From assembly GCA_021818335.1 (NCBI GenBank), contig JAKAEJ010000007.1, positions 1 to 48,901 of the forward strand: 48,901 nt of DNA, given 5' to 3'. Under the pieces are notes generated by a model. The model saw nothing but the letters and a program-made list of their open reading frames with translations. It did no database searches and was not told where the DNA came from. Made by a program: the position numbers and the translations under genes. The stretch is from Pseudomonadota bacterium (GTDB lineage: Bacteria > Pseudomonadota > Gammaproteobacteria > Xanthomonadales > Rhodanobacteraceae). Of the stretch, positions 42,009 to 48,901 are shown piece by piece (position 1 is the first letter of the stretch; every line of letters begins with the position of its first letter).

Positions 42009-42886
42009 CCGAAACGTTTTCACTCGATGGGATGCACGTCCGCCGGGCGTTCTCGCGCGCTGCCCAAAGTTACGAGCAACACGATGCATTGCAGCAAGAG
42101 ATTGGCGCGCGGCTGCTGCGGTCGCTGCTGGACATCAGTGCCAAGCCCGAACGTATCCTGGACCTCGGTGCCGGCACGGGCCGGGGTAGCGCGGCGCTGG
42201 CGAAAGCGTTTCCGCGGGCGAAGATCGTCGCTGTCGACCTCGCCGTACCCATGCTGCGCAACGCCCGTCGCCGGGCCGGCATCCTGGGACGCAGTTTTGT
42301 GCGCGTGGCCGGCGATGCCCAGGCACTTCCGTTCGCCGATGGCGCATTCGACGCGCTGTATTCCAACTTGTGCATCCAGTGGATCAGCGATCCACGGCCG
42401 CTGTTCGCAGAATTGCTCCGGGTCCTCCAGCCGGGCGGGGCCCTGCTGCTTTCGAGTTTCGGGCCCGACACGTTGAGGGAATTGCGCACCGCCTGGGCCA
42501 TGGCCGACGGCGTCCATCCGCACGTGTCGCGCTTCCTGGACATGCACGACCTTGGCGATGCGGCCCTGGCAGCGGGCGTTCGGGATCCTGTCTTGAGCAG
42601 TGAGCGCGTCACCATGACGTATCCGGACGTCCACGCCTTGCTGCGGGAACTGAAGGGACTGGGCGCCACCAATGCCGATAACGAACGGACGCGCGGCCTC
42701 ACCGGCCGCGCGCGACTGGATCGCATGTGCAAGGCCTATCCCTCGCAGCCTGATGGACACATCGCATCAACCTGGGAAATCGTCTACCTGCATGGCCATG
42801 CCCCGCGCGCGGGGGAACCCCGCCGCACACCGCTCGGACACGAATCGAGCTTTCCGGTGGAGGCGCTGCGCCGACGCGACCGCTGA
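42005..42886 (+). CDS. bioC: Malonyl-ACP O-methyltransferase
   Basis: A 293-residue SAM-dependent methyltransferase that masks the malonyl-ACP free carboxyl so the fatty acid pathway can extend it to pimeloyl. The SAM-binding motif I is ILDLGAGTGRGS (51-62), with SNLCIQWISDPRPLFAELLRVLQPGG as later conserved blocks. The N-terminus HVRRAFSRAAQSYEQHDALQQEIG is typical of BioC. It starts with GTG overlapping the bioH stop (GTGA). It is the last gene of the operon; bioA and bioD are not in the window. Confidence 0.95.
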   Translation: MTETFSLDGMHVRRAFSRAAQSYEQHDALQQEIGARLLRSLLDISAKPERILDLGAGTGRGSAALAKAFPRAKIVAVDLAVPMLRNARRRAGILGRSFVRVAGDAQALPFADGAFDALYSNLCIQWISDPRPLFAELLRVLQPGGALLLSSFGPDTLRELRTAWAMADGVHPHVSRFLDMHDLGDAALAAGVRDPVLSSERVTMTYPDVHALLRELKGLGATNADNERTRGLTGRARLDRMCKAYPSQPDGHIASTWEIVYLHGHAPRAGEPRRTPLGHESSFPVEALRRRDR

Positions 42887-42972
42887 AACGCAGCGGGTCG
42901 CGTCTCATGTTCGTTCCGGTTCGACGCTGCTAGGCTTGCATCCGGACGACCGTTTTCGCCAGAGGGGGGATT

Positions 42973-43344
42973 ATGGATGAGCGTAGCGAAGTGGTTCGTG
43001 ACGTCAGCATGCCGCTGGCCAGCGGCAAGGGGTGGGTGAAGTTCGTCGGCATCGTCAACATCGTCGTTGGCGCGCTGCAGGCGATGTCGATCATCGGCAT
43101 CCTGTGGGCGTGGATTCCGATCTGGCAAGGCGTACTGCTGGTGCAGTGCGGCGGCGCCATCGAGCGGGCGCAGATGGCGGGCGACGAAAGTGCCCTGCGC
43201 ATGGCCCTGGAGAAGCTGAGGGTCTACTTCGTCATCCAGGGCGTGCTGCTCATCATCGGTTTCGCCTTCATGGCCCTCATGTTCACGCTGTTCTTCGGCG
43301 TCATCATGGCGGCCATCTCCAGTCATGGCTTCCAGACGATCTGA
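42973..43344 (+). CDS. DUF5362-like small membrane protein
   Basis: A 123-residue protein with three to four transmembrane segments: WVKFVGIVNIVVGALQAMSIIGILWAWIPIWQGVLLV, then a polar, probably cytosolic loop with a conserved-looking EKLRVYFVIQGVLLIIG. This pattern resembles the DUF5362 family, whose members are uncharacterised inner-membrane proteins. A GGGGGGA sequence gives a strong ribosome site in front of ATG 42973. It lies after bioC, separated by 86 bases, and is convergent with the cytochrome b561 gene. No function is proposed. Confidence 0.72.
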   Translation: MDERSEVVRDVSMPLASGKGWVKFVGIVNIVVGALQAMSIIGILWAWIPIWQGVLLVQCGGAIERAQMAGDESALRMALEKLRVYFVIQGVLLIIGFAFMALMFTLFFGVIMAAISSHGFQTI

Positions 43345-43360
43345 AGCAGCTGCATCGGGC

Positions 43361-43906
43361 TCAGAGCATGCGTTTCAACGTGTCGTCACGCCGGAACCAG
43401 TGGTGCCACAGGGCGGCGACGATGTGCAGGCCGATGACCCAATAGAAGATGTCGCCGACATCCTCGTGGATTTCGCGGATGCTGTGCGCGAGCGCGGCAT
43501 TGCCAGGCGTGTGCAACGCCGGGATCGCCAGCCCGAAGGGCAGGTCAATGGCATGCCCGCTCAGCTCGACCGCCAGGATGCCAAGCACCGGCTGGACAAC
43601 CAGAAACAGGTACAGAAGCCCGTGGGTGATGTGGCCGAGGATCCGAACCGGCCGCGGCGGTTCCGGCGTCACGGCCGGCGCGCCACGGCGCAGGCGCAGC
43701 ATCAGGCGCGGCACGATCAGCAGCAACACGGCAAGGCCGGCCGCGAAATGCGCCTCGAGCATGCCGACCCGGGCCGCGTCACCGCGTGGCAGCCAGCCCT
43801 TGATGTTGATGAATACGTAAGCCAGCAAGACAAAAGCGAAGATCAGCCAGTGGAAGCTGCGCTGGCCGGCGCTGTAGCGCACGCCGGTAACTGGGGGCTG
43901 GGCCAT
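43361..43906 (-). CDS. Cytochrome b561 (CybB-like)
   Basis: A 181-residue four-helix di-haem membrane protein. Candidate axial histidines are in RSFHWLIFAF (helix 1), EAHFAAGLAVLL (helix 2), GHITHGLLYLF (helix 3) and GLHIVAALWHHW (helix 4), the bacterial cytochrome b561 arrangement. Members oxidise ubiquinol, and some pass electrons to superoxide or periplasmic partners. Its start is 68 bases from a perfect 16-bp palindrome that could be a regulator site. The gene lies downstream of queF on the same strand, but the 91-base gap and palindrome argue for a separate transcript. Confidence 0.92.
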   Translation of the reverse strand: MAQPPVTGVRYSAGQRSFHWLIFAFVLLAYVFINIKGWLPRGDAARVGMLEAHFAAGLAVLLLIVPRLMLRLRRGAPAVTPEPPRPVRILGHITHGLLYLFLVVQPVLGILAVELSGHAIDLPFGLAIPALHTPGNAALAHSIREIHEDVGDIFYWVIGLHIVAALWHHWFRRDDTLKRML

Positions 43907-43973
43907 GTTCGATCTCCCGTGCTGGGGCCGTAAAGCCTAGCAGGCTCCCATGGCGGCTGCCGCCCGGGGCAGC

Positions 43974-43989
43974 CTTACCGATCGGTAAG
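43974..43989. promoter_or_regulatory. Perfect 16-bp palindrome upstream of cytochrome b561
   Basis: CTTACCGATCGGTAAG is its own reverse complement, 68 bases before the b561 start and 8 bases after the queF stop. Uninterrupted dyads of this length are typical of TetR-family operators. No T-run follows, so a terminator role is less likely. Confidence 0.5.
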
Positions 43990-43997
43990 ACGTCACC

Positions 43998-44831
43998 CTA
44001 CTGCACGGGATCGCGCCGCCAGGATGGAAGCCGCACGCCCGGAACATCGCTGCGCAACGGCGTGATGTCCAGCCCGCCGCGACGGGTGAAGCGCGCATGG
44101 ACGGTCAATTGGTCGCACCCGCAGCGCCGTTTCAAATCCAGCCAGATACGCTCGACGCACTGTTCATGGAACCCGGCGTGGTCGCGATAGCTGATGAGAT
44201 AGGCGAGAAGCGCTGGGTGGTCGATCCTCCGCCCCGCGTAGTCGACGACAACCGTTGCCCAGTCCGGCTGCCCGGTCACGGGGCAGTTGGACCGGAACAG
44301 CGTTGTATGCACCGTTTCCGCCACGTGGTGCTGCGGATCGGCGCGCAGCAGTTCCGGTGCAGGCGGTCCGTAGCCATCCACCGTCATGGGTTCGCCATCC
44401 AGACAGATCCCCAGGGCGGCTTCGAGTTGCAGTCCCGACCACTGGGCACTCGGCAGCAGTGTGAAGCCCACCGGCGCGCCAACGACATGCTCGAGGTCCC
44501 GTGAAATCTGCGAACCCAGGTCGATTTCGCTGTCGAAGCGCTCGTATGCATAGCCGTTCAGGTAAAGCTTGAGGGACTTCGACTCGACAAGGCTCGGCGA
44601 TGAGGCAGGAACCCGCATTTCCGCAACCGCGCGCATCGGCTTCCCTCGCGCATCCAGCCAGGACAGTTCGTAGCAGCCCCAGAGGTCTTCGCCATGGAAG
44701 GGCAGCGCACCCGCGTCGATGCCCCATCCGGCCCGCGAGTCCGCCCGCGCGATGGGCGCCAGCAGGCCGCGATCGACCCGACGCGGGTACGCTACCGAAC
44801 GGCCCAATGGGATATTTTCGTGCTGGGTCAT
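43998..44831 (-). CDS. queF: NADPH-dependent 7-cyano-7-deazaguanine reductase
   Basis: A 277-residue enzyme reducing preQ0 to preQ1 in queuosine synthesis. It is the long (YqcD/E. coli-type) QueF with two T-fold halves. ESKSLKLYLNGYAYERF is the signature of the NADPH site. The catalytic Cys183 and Asp190 lie in SNCPVTGQPDWATV. The C-terminal YRDHAGFHEQCVERIW is conserved. The ATG at 44831 gives the standard MTQHENIPLG opening. No preQ1 riboswitch is visible in the short upstream region. Confidence 0.96.
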   Translation of the reverse strand: MTQHENIPLGRSVAYPRRVDRGLLAPIARADSRAGWGIDAGALPFHGEDLWGCYELSWLDARGKPMRAVAEMRVPASSPSLVESKSLKLYLNGYAYERFDSEIDLGSQISRDLEHVVGAPVGFTLLPSAQWSGLQLEAALGICLDGEPMTVDGYGPPAPELLRADPQHHVAETVHTTLFRSNCPVTGQPDWATVVVDYAGRRIDHPALLAYLISYRDHAGFHEQCVERIWLDLKRRCGCDQLTVHARFTRRGGLDITPLRSDVPGVRLPSWRRDPVQ

Positions 44832-44964
44832 GGACTTCGGCTGACGTAACGGCGTGAACCGGCATTGTAGTTCTGCGGACCACTGCCTGACTGCTCCCGC
44901 TGATCGCTCCAAGCGGCGAGTCGCTCGCAGGGAATACCTGGCGGGATGTCATCCAAGCGCGACG

Positions 44965-45375
44965 TCACTCTCGCCATCGGCGCCTTGGCGGCCATCGCCA
45001 CCACAACCAAAGAACGTAAACCAACACGGTGACATAGATGGCGGTGAAAACGGCCATCGGGATGCGCCAGAACACCAGGCGATCCACCCATTGCTGGATC
45101 AACGGCACCGCCACCCGCCTCTGCAGATCATCCTGCCAAATGGTCAGGAAGCACGCACGCCCAAGAACTGCCTGCAGTGCCACGATCGCCAGTGAAACAA
45201 GATGGAGCGCGCGCCAGAGGGGCGCCCGCACCCATCGCCAGCCCCGCCATGCACCGAGCGGTATCGCGACCAACCCGCCGATATTGAATGCGATGACGAT
45301 GAGGTGCAGGGCAAGTATCCACGCAGCAGAAACGTCGTCGCCACGGCCAATGGCCAGGAAAAGGGCCCCATTCAT
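44965..45375 (-). CDS. DUF2784-family membrane protein
   Basis: A 136-residue protein with four transmembrane helices: ILALHLIVIAFNIGGLVAIPLG, ALHLVSLAIVALQAVLG, a middle LIQQWVDRLVFWRIPMAVFTAIYVTVLVYVLWL hairpin, and a basic C-terminus. The WRWVRAPLWRALHL and RACFLTIWQDDLQ segments match DUF2784, an uncharacterised family of short membrane proteins. It lies between queF and zapE on the same strand but is not overlapping. Function unknown. Confidence 0.82.
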   Translation of the reverse strand: MNGALFLAIGRGDDVSAAWILALHLIVIAFNIGGLVAIPLGAWRGWRWVRAPLWRALHLVSLAIVALQAVLGRACFLTIWQDDLQRRVAVPLIQQWVDRLVFWRIPMAVFTAIYVTVLVYVLWLWWRWPPRRRWRE

Positions 45376-45428
45376 GGGCCAAGCCTACGCCAAACGCTCG
45401 CCGGTCCGTTCCATCGTTAGCGCTGGAC

Positions 45429-46547
45429 TCATCCGCGATGAGGCCGGGCCAGGTAATCCTCGCTCTGCATTTCAATGAGCCGGCTCTCGGTGCGGGCGAA
45501 TTCGGCGCGCAGGCGGCGCCCGTCATAGATCTCGATGATCGGGACGGCCGCGGAGCAAATCAGCTTCACGTCGCGATCGTAGAATTCGTCGACCATGCGG
45601 ACGAAGCGCAGTGCCGGGTCCTCCGTATCCGCATTGAACTGCGGAATGGACGAGACGAGGACATGGTCATGACTGCGCCCGATTTCGATGTAATCCGCCA
45701 CGGCGCGCCCCTCGCCGCAAAGCGCATCGAACCCGAACCAGGCCACCGAGCCGGCCAACCGCCGGACGACGATGGGGCGATCGAGCACCTGGATGATCCC
45801 GCCCTGCTGGGCGGAACCTCCGTGCGTGAGCCGGTCGAAAATGCGCGCCAACTGCCGCTCGCTCTCGGCATCCAGTGGCGTCAACCACGTGGGCGCCTGC
45901 TTGAGCGCTCGCAGGCGCCAGTCATGCGGGCTGTCCATTTGCAGGACGCGGCAGTGCTCCTCGATCCAAGCGATCGCAGGGAGAAAGCGTGCCCGCTGCA
46001 ATCCATTGCGATAAAGATCCAAGGGCGGCGTATTGGATGTCGTCACCAGGGTCACGCCCGCGCTCTCCAGCGCACGCAACAGGCCGGCCAGGATCATGGC
46101 ATCACCAATGTCGCCGACCTGGAACTCGTCCAGGCACAGCACGCGCGCACGCGCGCCAATCGCCGCGCCTATCCGGAGCAGCGGATCGATGGTTCCATCC
46201 AGGCGCTTCAGTTCGGTCTGGACCATGCCCATGAAGCGATGGAAGTGCCATCGCTCGGCCATCCCGGGCGGGAGTCCCTCGACGAAAAGATCCATCAGGA
46301 AGGTCTTGCCGCGGCCGACCTGCCCCCAGAGGTAGAGCCCCTGCCCCAACGACCGCTTCGCAGCGCGCGAACCGGCGATCCACTGCCTGAGCCTCGCGCC
46401 CAATGAGGTTGCCGCCTGGCAAGTCGCCGCGTGCAGGGCGTCGAAACTAGGCAGCGCCTGGCGTTGCGCAGGATCGTCCTCCCACAGCCCTTGCTCCACG
46501 CCGGCCGCATAACGCGCGCTGGGGAGCAACCCCGTTTGTGCGCTCAC
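45429..46547 (-). CDS. zapE: Cell division ATPase ZapE
   Basis: A 372-residue AAA-type ATPase of the AFG1/ZapE family, which reduces the stability of FtsZ polymers and helps constriction under stress. Walker A is GQVGRGKT (75-82) and Walker B is VLCLDEFQV (137-145). TTSNTPPLDLYRNGLQRARFLPAI is the characteristic sensor region. It starts at GTG, overlapping the stop of the upstream hydrolase gene by four bases (GTGA). Length and motifs are normal. Confidence 0.95.
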   Translation of the reverse strand: MSAQTGLLPSARYAAGVEQGLWEDDPAQRQALPSFDALHAATCQAATSLGARLRQWIAGSRAAKRSLGQGLYLWGQVGRGKTFLMDLFVEGLPPGMAERWHFHRFMGMVQTELKRLDGTIDPLLRIGAAIGARARVLCLDEFQVGDIGDAMILAGLLRALESAGVTLVTTSNTPPLDLYRNGLQRARFLPAIAWIEEHCRVLQMDSPHDWRLRALKQAPTWLTPLDAESERQLARIFDRLTHGGSAQQGGIIQVLDRPIVVRRLAGSVAWFGFDALCGEGRAVADYIEIGRSHDHVLVSSIPQFNADTEDPALRFVRMVDEFYDRDVKLICSAAVPIIEIYDGRRLRAEFARTESRLIEMQSEDYLARPHRG

Positions 46548-47236
46548 TCGTGGTCGCGCAGTGGCGGTAGCCAGCCGCGAATGGCATGGCGCACGGCGCC
46601 GCGCAAGTCCATCAGCTTGCGATGGAAAAAGTGCCCTGTTTCCGGCATTCGGATCAACGCAGGCTTGGCTTCCAGTTGCTCGACGAAATCGTAGACGGCC
46701 TGGGGGCGCACGACATCGTCATCTTCGCCTTGGACGATCAGCCATGGGCAGCCGGGCAGCGCCAAGGCAGCGAATGGCCAGCGCTCGACGGGCGGCGCAA
46801 CGCTGACAAGGCCTGCCGCATCCAGTTGTCGGGCGTGGGCGATGCTGACATAGCTTCCAAACGAGAACCCGCCGAGCCAAAGCGCGTCACCGGGTTGCGT
46901 CGATCGGACCCAGTCCGCGACCGCCACGAGGTCGGCGCCCTCGCCATTGCCATCGTCAAAGGTACCTTCCGACTCGCCTACGCCGCGGAAGTTGAAGCGC
47001 ACGGTGTTGAGGCCGGACTCGCCGAGCGTGCGTGCCAGCATCGTCACCACCTTGTTGCTCATGCTGCCGCCCTGCAGCGGATGCGGATGGCAAATGATGG
47101 CGGTGCCGGCACGCGCCAGTGCTGGCTCGGCAGGATCGACGGCGACCTCGAGGAGACCCGCCGGTCCCGCAAGCGCGAAGCGGCCCGCGGATACAGGGAA
47201 TTGCGCCGGAAGCGCGGCGAGCGATGTTGCACCCAT
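46544..47236 (-). CDS. Short-chain alpha/beta hydrolase
   Basis: A 230-residue hydrolase typical of the gene preceding zapE in xanthomonads. AIICHPHPLQGGSMSNKVV gives the oxyanion region. GGFSFGSYVS is the nucleophile elbow (GxSxG) with the catalytic Ser. EDDDVV supplies the Asp and ETGHFFHRK the His. The family hydrolyses small esters and is often annotated CocE/DLH-like; the substrate is not known. The short form lacks a lid domain. It overlaps zapE by four bases and is probably co-transcribed. Confidence 0.86.
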   Translation of the reverse strand: MGATSLAALPAQFPVSAGRFALAGPAGLLEVAVDPAEPALARAGTAIICHPHPLQGGSMSNKVVTMLARTLGESGLNTVRFNFRGVGESEGTFDDGNGEGADLVAVADWVRSTQPGDALWLGGFSFGSYVSIAHARQLDAAGLVSVAPPVERWPFAALALPGCPWLIVQGEDDDVVRPQAVYDFVEQLEAKPALIRMPETGHFFHRKLMDLRGAVRHAIRGWLPPLRDHE

Positions 47237-47311
47237 CTTGCGTGCCCGTGGTGATCAGATGTTCGATGGCTCGGCGGTGACGCACGCGGCGGGCAACCGC
47301 AACGGCACGGC

Positions 47312-47848
47312 CTATTTCTTGACCTGCGACACCATCCATTTGATGGTGGCTTCGATCTGCGCCTGGCTCAAGGCCGGATTGCCACCTTTGGGTGGCATGA
47401 AGTTTCCGTCAGGGCCGTGATAGCCGTTCATCGCGTGCTGCACGAGCACTGCGAGGCCTTGGGCGATTCGCGGGTCCCACATCTTCGCGTTACCGACCAC
47501 TGGCGCGCCCGCGACGCCTGTCGCATGGCATGTGTGGCAGAGGTGGTTGTAAATGTCATGGCCATTGAGCGTGCCGCCATAGGCGACCTCGGACGCAGCC
47601 GCCTTCGCAGCTGCTGCTTGAGCGGCCTGGATCGCTGCGGCGCCAGCGGCGCCAGCGTAGGAAGCACCGACGGGCGCGATGCGCGCTTCAATCGAGCTCG
47701 CCAGCGCCGGATCGGTGGGCTGCGGCATGCGGTCGTAGATATATGCCGCTGTCGCGATGAGCCCAAAGGCAACAAGCACGAGGATCACGATCACCGTGGA
47801 AAATTGGCGCAGGAAACGCTGGTCGGAAGAGCTGATCGGTCCGCTCAC
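47312..47848 (-). CDS. Membrane-anchored cytochrome c5-type protein
   Basis: A 178-residue monohaem cytochrome c. An N-terminal transmembrane anchor (~residues 19-37) is followed by an unusually Ala-rich linker (residues ~63-88) and a class I cytochrome domain. The haem-binding motif is CHTCH (Cys104, Cys107, His108), and the distal ligand is Met151 in NFMPPKGG. This arrangement fits the c5 family, periplasmic electron carriers that feed terminal oxidases. It starts with GTG, preceded by GAGG. Next to it is tRNA-Arg. The linker should hold the domain flexibly off the membrane. Confidence 0.9.
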   Translation of the reverse strand: MSGPISSSDQRFLRQFSTVIVILVLVAFGLIATAAYIYDRMPQPTDPALASSIEARIAPVGASYAGAAGAAAIQAAQAAAAKAAASEVAYGGTLNGHDIYNHLCHTCHATGVAGAPVVGNAKMWDPRIAQGLAVLVQHAMNGYHGPDGNFMPPKGGNPALSQAQIEATIKWMVSQVKK

Positions 47849-47993
47849 GTCTATACCTCGTCAAGGATGCGGCCGCGCCCCACTGAGGGCACAGTGCCGC
47901 GCAGTATAGCCAAGCCGGCCAGCGGCTCAACCTCGGCCGCCAAAGCCGGCTCTTGGCCCGATGCCATGGAACCGTGCGAGAATACTGGGCCAC

Positions 47994-48070
47994 GCGCCCG
48001 TAGCTCAGCCGGATAGAGTAGTGGCTTCCGAAGCCATTGGTCGGGGGTTCGAATCCCTCCGGGCGCGCCA
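47994..48070 (+). tRNA. tRNA-Arg (anticodon CCG)
   Basis: A 77-base tRNA with CCA encoded. The acceptor stem is GCGCCCG paired with CGGGCGC, discriminator G. The D-arm is GCTCAGCCGGATAGAGT, the anticodon stem GTGGC/GCCAT with loop TTCCGAA (anticodon CCG, reading CGG), and the T-arm is GGGGGTTCGAATCCCTCC with the normal TTCGAATC. It is a good integration site for mobile islands, which is relevant to the repeats and regulator that follow. Confidence 0.96.
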
Positions 48071-48672
48071 CTCGCCATTGGTCACGAGTGCTTCGGCGCT
48101 TCGCGCGAGTCGCCTCGGGCCCGCGTGGCTCGAACCCAAGCCACGCCTCGACGAGGAACTCCAGCGCAGTTTGTCGGCGTGCTTGCGATTGTTTGTTGTT
48201 CGAGCCTCGGTGACCGATGTCCTTGTGACGGCGTTTCGGCGCGAGACAGAGGTTGGGACGAAATTGGGACACTTTTGGGACAGCGCTGGGACAGTCGATT
48301 CCTGTCCCAACCAAATTCGAGTAATGGCCACTGTGACGCCAACCGTGGACAGCGAGTTTTCTCGCTTGTGTCACCACGCACCCTGGAATCTCAGCCATGC
48401 CGCGTGGCGAGCGCACACACGAGAGTGATCGCAACGCAGTCGACATCGCATTCTGACCAGCAGGGAACGCGCGTCATGTCTGCGCAACTGGCGCAAGGGT
48501 AGCGACGGCAATCGTTAGGTCGCGTGAGTTTCAAAAGATGGGGCGGACGACCCGCTGCGCCCGCGGCCAGTTCAAGATCGTGTGCATGCACCGTTGATTC
48601 AGCAGTGCGACGCCGAACTCCTTGTCCTGCGCATTTGGCCTTTCGTTTCTTTCCGGTGGCTCGCACCCACTC
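48071..48672. other. Gene-poor stretch after tRNA-Arg, possible island boundary
   Basis: About 600 bases with no credible gene. It contains the TGGGAC repeat array described separately. Long frames opposite the tRNA read as the well-known false peptides (RRDSNPRPM type) and are not genes. No integrase could be recognised. Confidence 0.5.
48251..48312. repeat. Four TGGGAC direct repeats at 11-bp spacing plus an inverted copy
   Basis: TGGGAC starts at 48254, 48265, 48276 and 48287, exactly 11 bases apart each time, roughly one helical turn. TTGGGAC recurs inverted at 48304-48310. The outer ends GGTTGGGAC (48251-48259) and GTCCCAACC (48304-48312) form a perfect 9-bp inverted repeat. Such phased repeats are typical of protein-binding arrays, for example integrase arm sites or iterons. 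Confidence 0.7.
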
Positions 48673-48901
48673 TCAACCAATCACGTCCCGCCCAGCTCCG
48701 GGATCGTCGGGAAGATGTTCGACGAGTTCCTCGATCCGGCATCCAAAATAAGTGCACAACTTGTCCAGCACCGCTGTCTGCACATTGGCGCCGTGCTGAT
48801 TGGCGATCTTGGATAGGGTCATCCGGTTCAAACCGGTTGCGATCGCAACGTCCTGGAGTTGCACCCGACGCTTCTCGCGGAACTCCATGTCAGCGATGCG
48901 T
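48673..48901 (-). CDS. XRE-family regulator, probably with its true start beyond the window
   Basis: A small DNA-binding protein with a Cro/C1-type helix-turn-helix. LQDVAIATGLNRMTLSKIANQHGAN contains the turn and recognition helix, and DKLCTYFGCRIEELVEHLPDD is the typical last helix and tail of mini-XRE regulators common in genomic islands and prophages. An ATG at 48888 gives 71 residues, but the frame stays open to the edge (RIAD before that Met), and related proteins usually have several residues ahead, so the gene is marked as reaching the edge. The tail PGAGRDVIG is short. It may bind the repeat array 360 bases downstream of its stop. Confidence 0.72.
   Translation of the reverse strand, partial: RIADMEFREKRRVQLQDVAIATGLNRMTLSKIANQHGANVQTAVLDKLCTYFGCRIEELVEHLPDDPGAGRDVIG

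Noticed and set aside
44832-44964. preQ1 riboswitch before queF
   Set aside because: The short upstream region lacks the C-rich loop and A-rich tail of a preQ1 aptamer.
47851-48446. Frames antisense to tRNA-Arg with RRDSNPRPMASEATTLSG-type peptides
   Set aside because: These are the well-known false translations of tRNA genes, and no independent coding signal is present.
48071-48672. Integrase gene or remnant next to the tRNA
   Set aside because: No frame shows tyrosine-recombinase motifs (R..HxxR..Y). Only the repeat array suggests an island.
1-48901. CRISPR array or insertion sequence
   Set aside because: No regularly spaced 25-40 base repeats and no transposase or terminal inverted repeats were seen.

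Overview
This is a GC-rich stretch of chromosome, almost certainly from a gammaproteobacterium of the Xanthomonadales/Lysobacterales (the Rhodanobacteraceae-Xanthomonadaceae side). The support is a plant-type glutamate-cysteine ligase, a bioB-bioF-bioH-bioC cluster, a large TonB-dependent receptor, a long-form QueF, ZapE next to a short-chain alpha/beta hydrolase, and secreted FG-GAP-type proteins of a kind common in that order. No rRNA, insertion sequence or CRISPR array is visible. There is one tRNA gene, tRNA-Arg(CCG), near the right edge.

Layout. 1-4321: end of an MFS transporter, then a secreted S33-type peptidase/hydrolase coupled to a NatA/NatB-like ABC exporter. 4415-10597: housekeeping and stress genes (rsgA, an AlaA-like aminotransferase, an SGNH hydrolase, a divergent NRAMP transporter with altered metal-site residues, and a rhodanese-thioesterase-SrkA operon). 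10735-18247: an XRE regulator translationally coupled to six genes, hyfB-C-E-F-G-I. They encode a membrane complex related to hydrogenase-4/formate hydrogenlyase, but the large subunit has lost the cysteine pairs that hold the NiFe centre. This looks like an energy-converting hydrogenase-related (Ehr-type) complex of unknown reaction and is the most interesting system in the window.

18222-19150 holds a lipoprotein and a hotdog protein. 19151-30474 is accessory. It contains a frameshifted FG-GAP/cell-surface gene, five orphan secreted proteins (some visibly lower in G+C than the core), a Yip1-family membrane protein and, divergent from it, a membrane-anchored HTH-TM-TolB-like-TPR protein that may be a signalling regulator. 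30679-34234 holds gshA, a LOG-family gene, a small membrane-protein gene interrupted by an in-frame amber codon, and two unknown genes. 34413-37226 is a TonB-dependent receptor with a strong terminator behind it.

37755-42886 holds ubiA and the biotin operon. A BirA-type operator lies over the bioB promoter and shows that the correct bioB start is at 38985. 42973-47848 holds a DUF5362-like protein, cytochrome b561 (with a 16-bp perfect palindrome upstream), queF, a DUF2784 protein, zapE-hydrolase and a membrane-anchored cytochrome c5-type protein. 47994-48901 holds tRNA-Arg, then a gene-poor stretch with four TGGGAC repeats at exact 11-bp intervals plus an inverted copy, and a small XRE regulator at the edge. 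This is the kind of layout seen at the boundary of a tRNA-inserted genomic island.

All calls rest on reading the sequence and on family knowledge. No database search was run.
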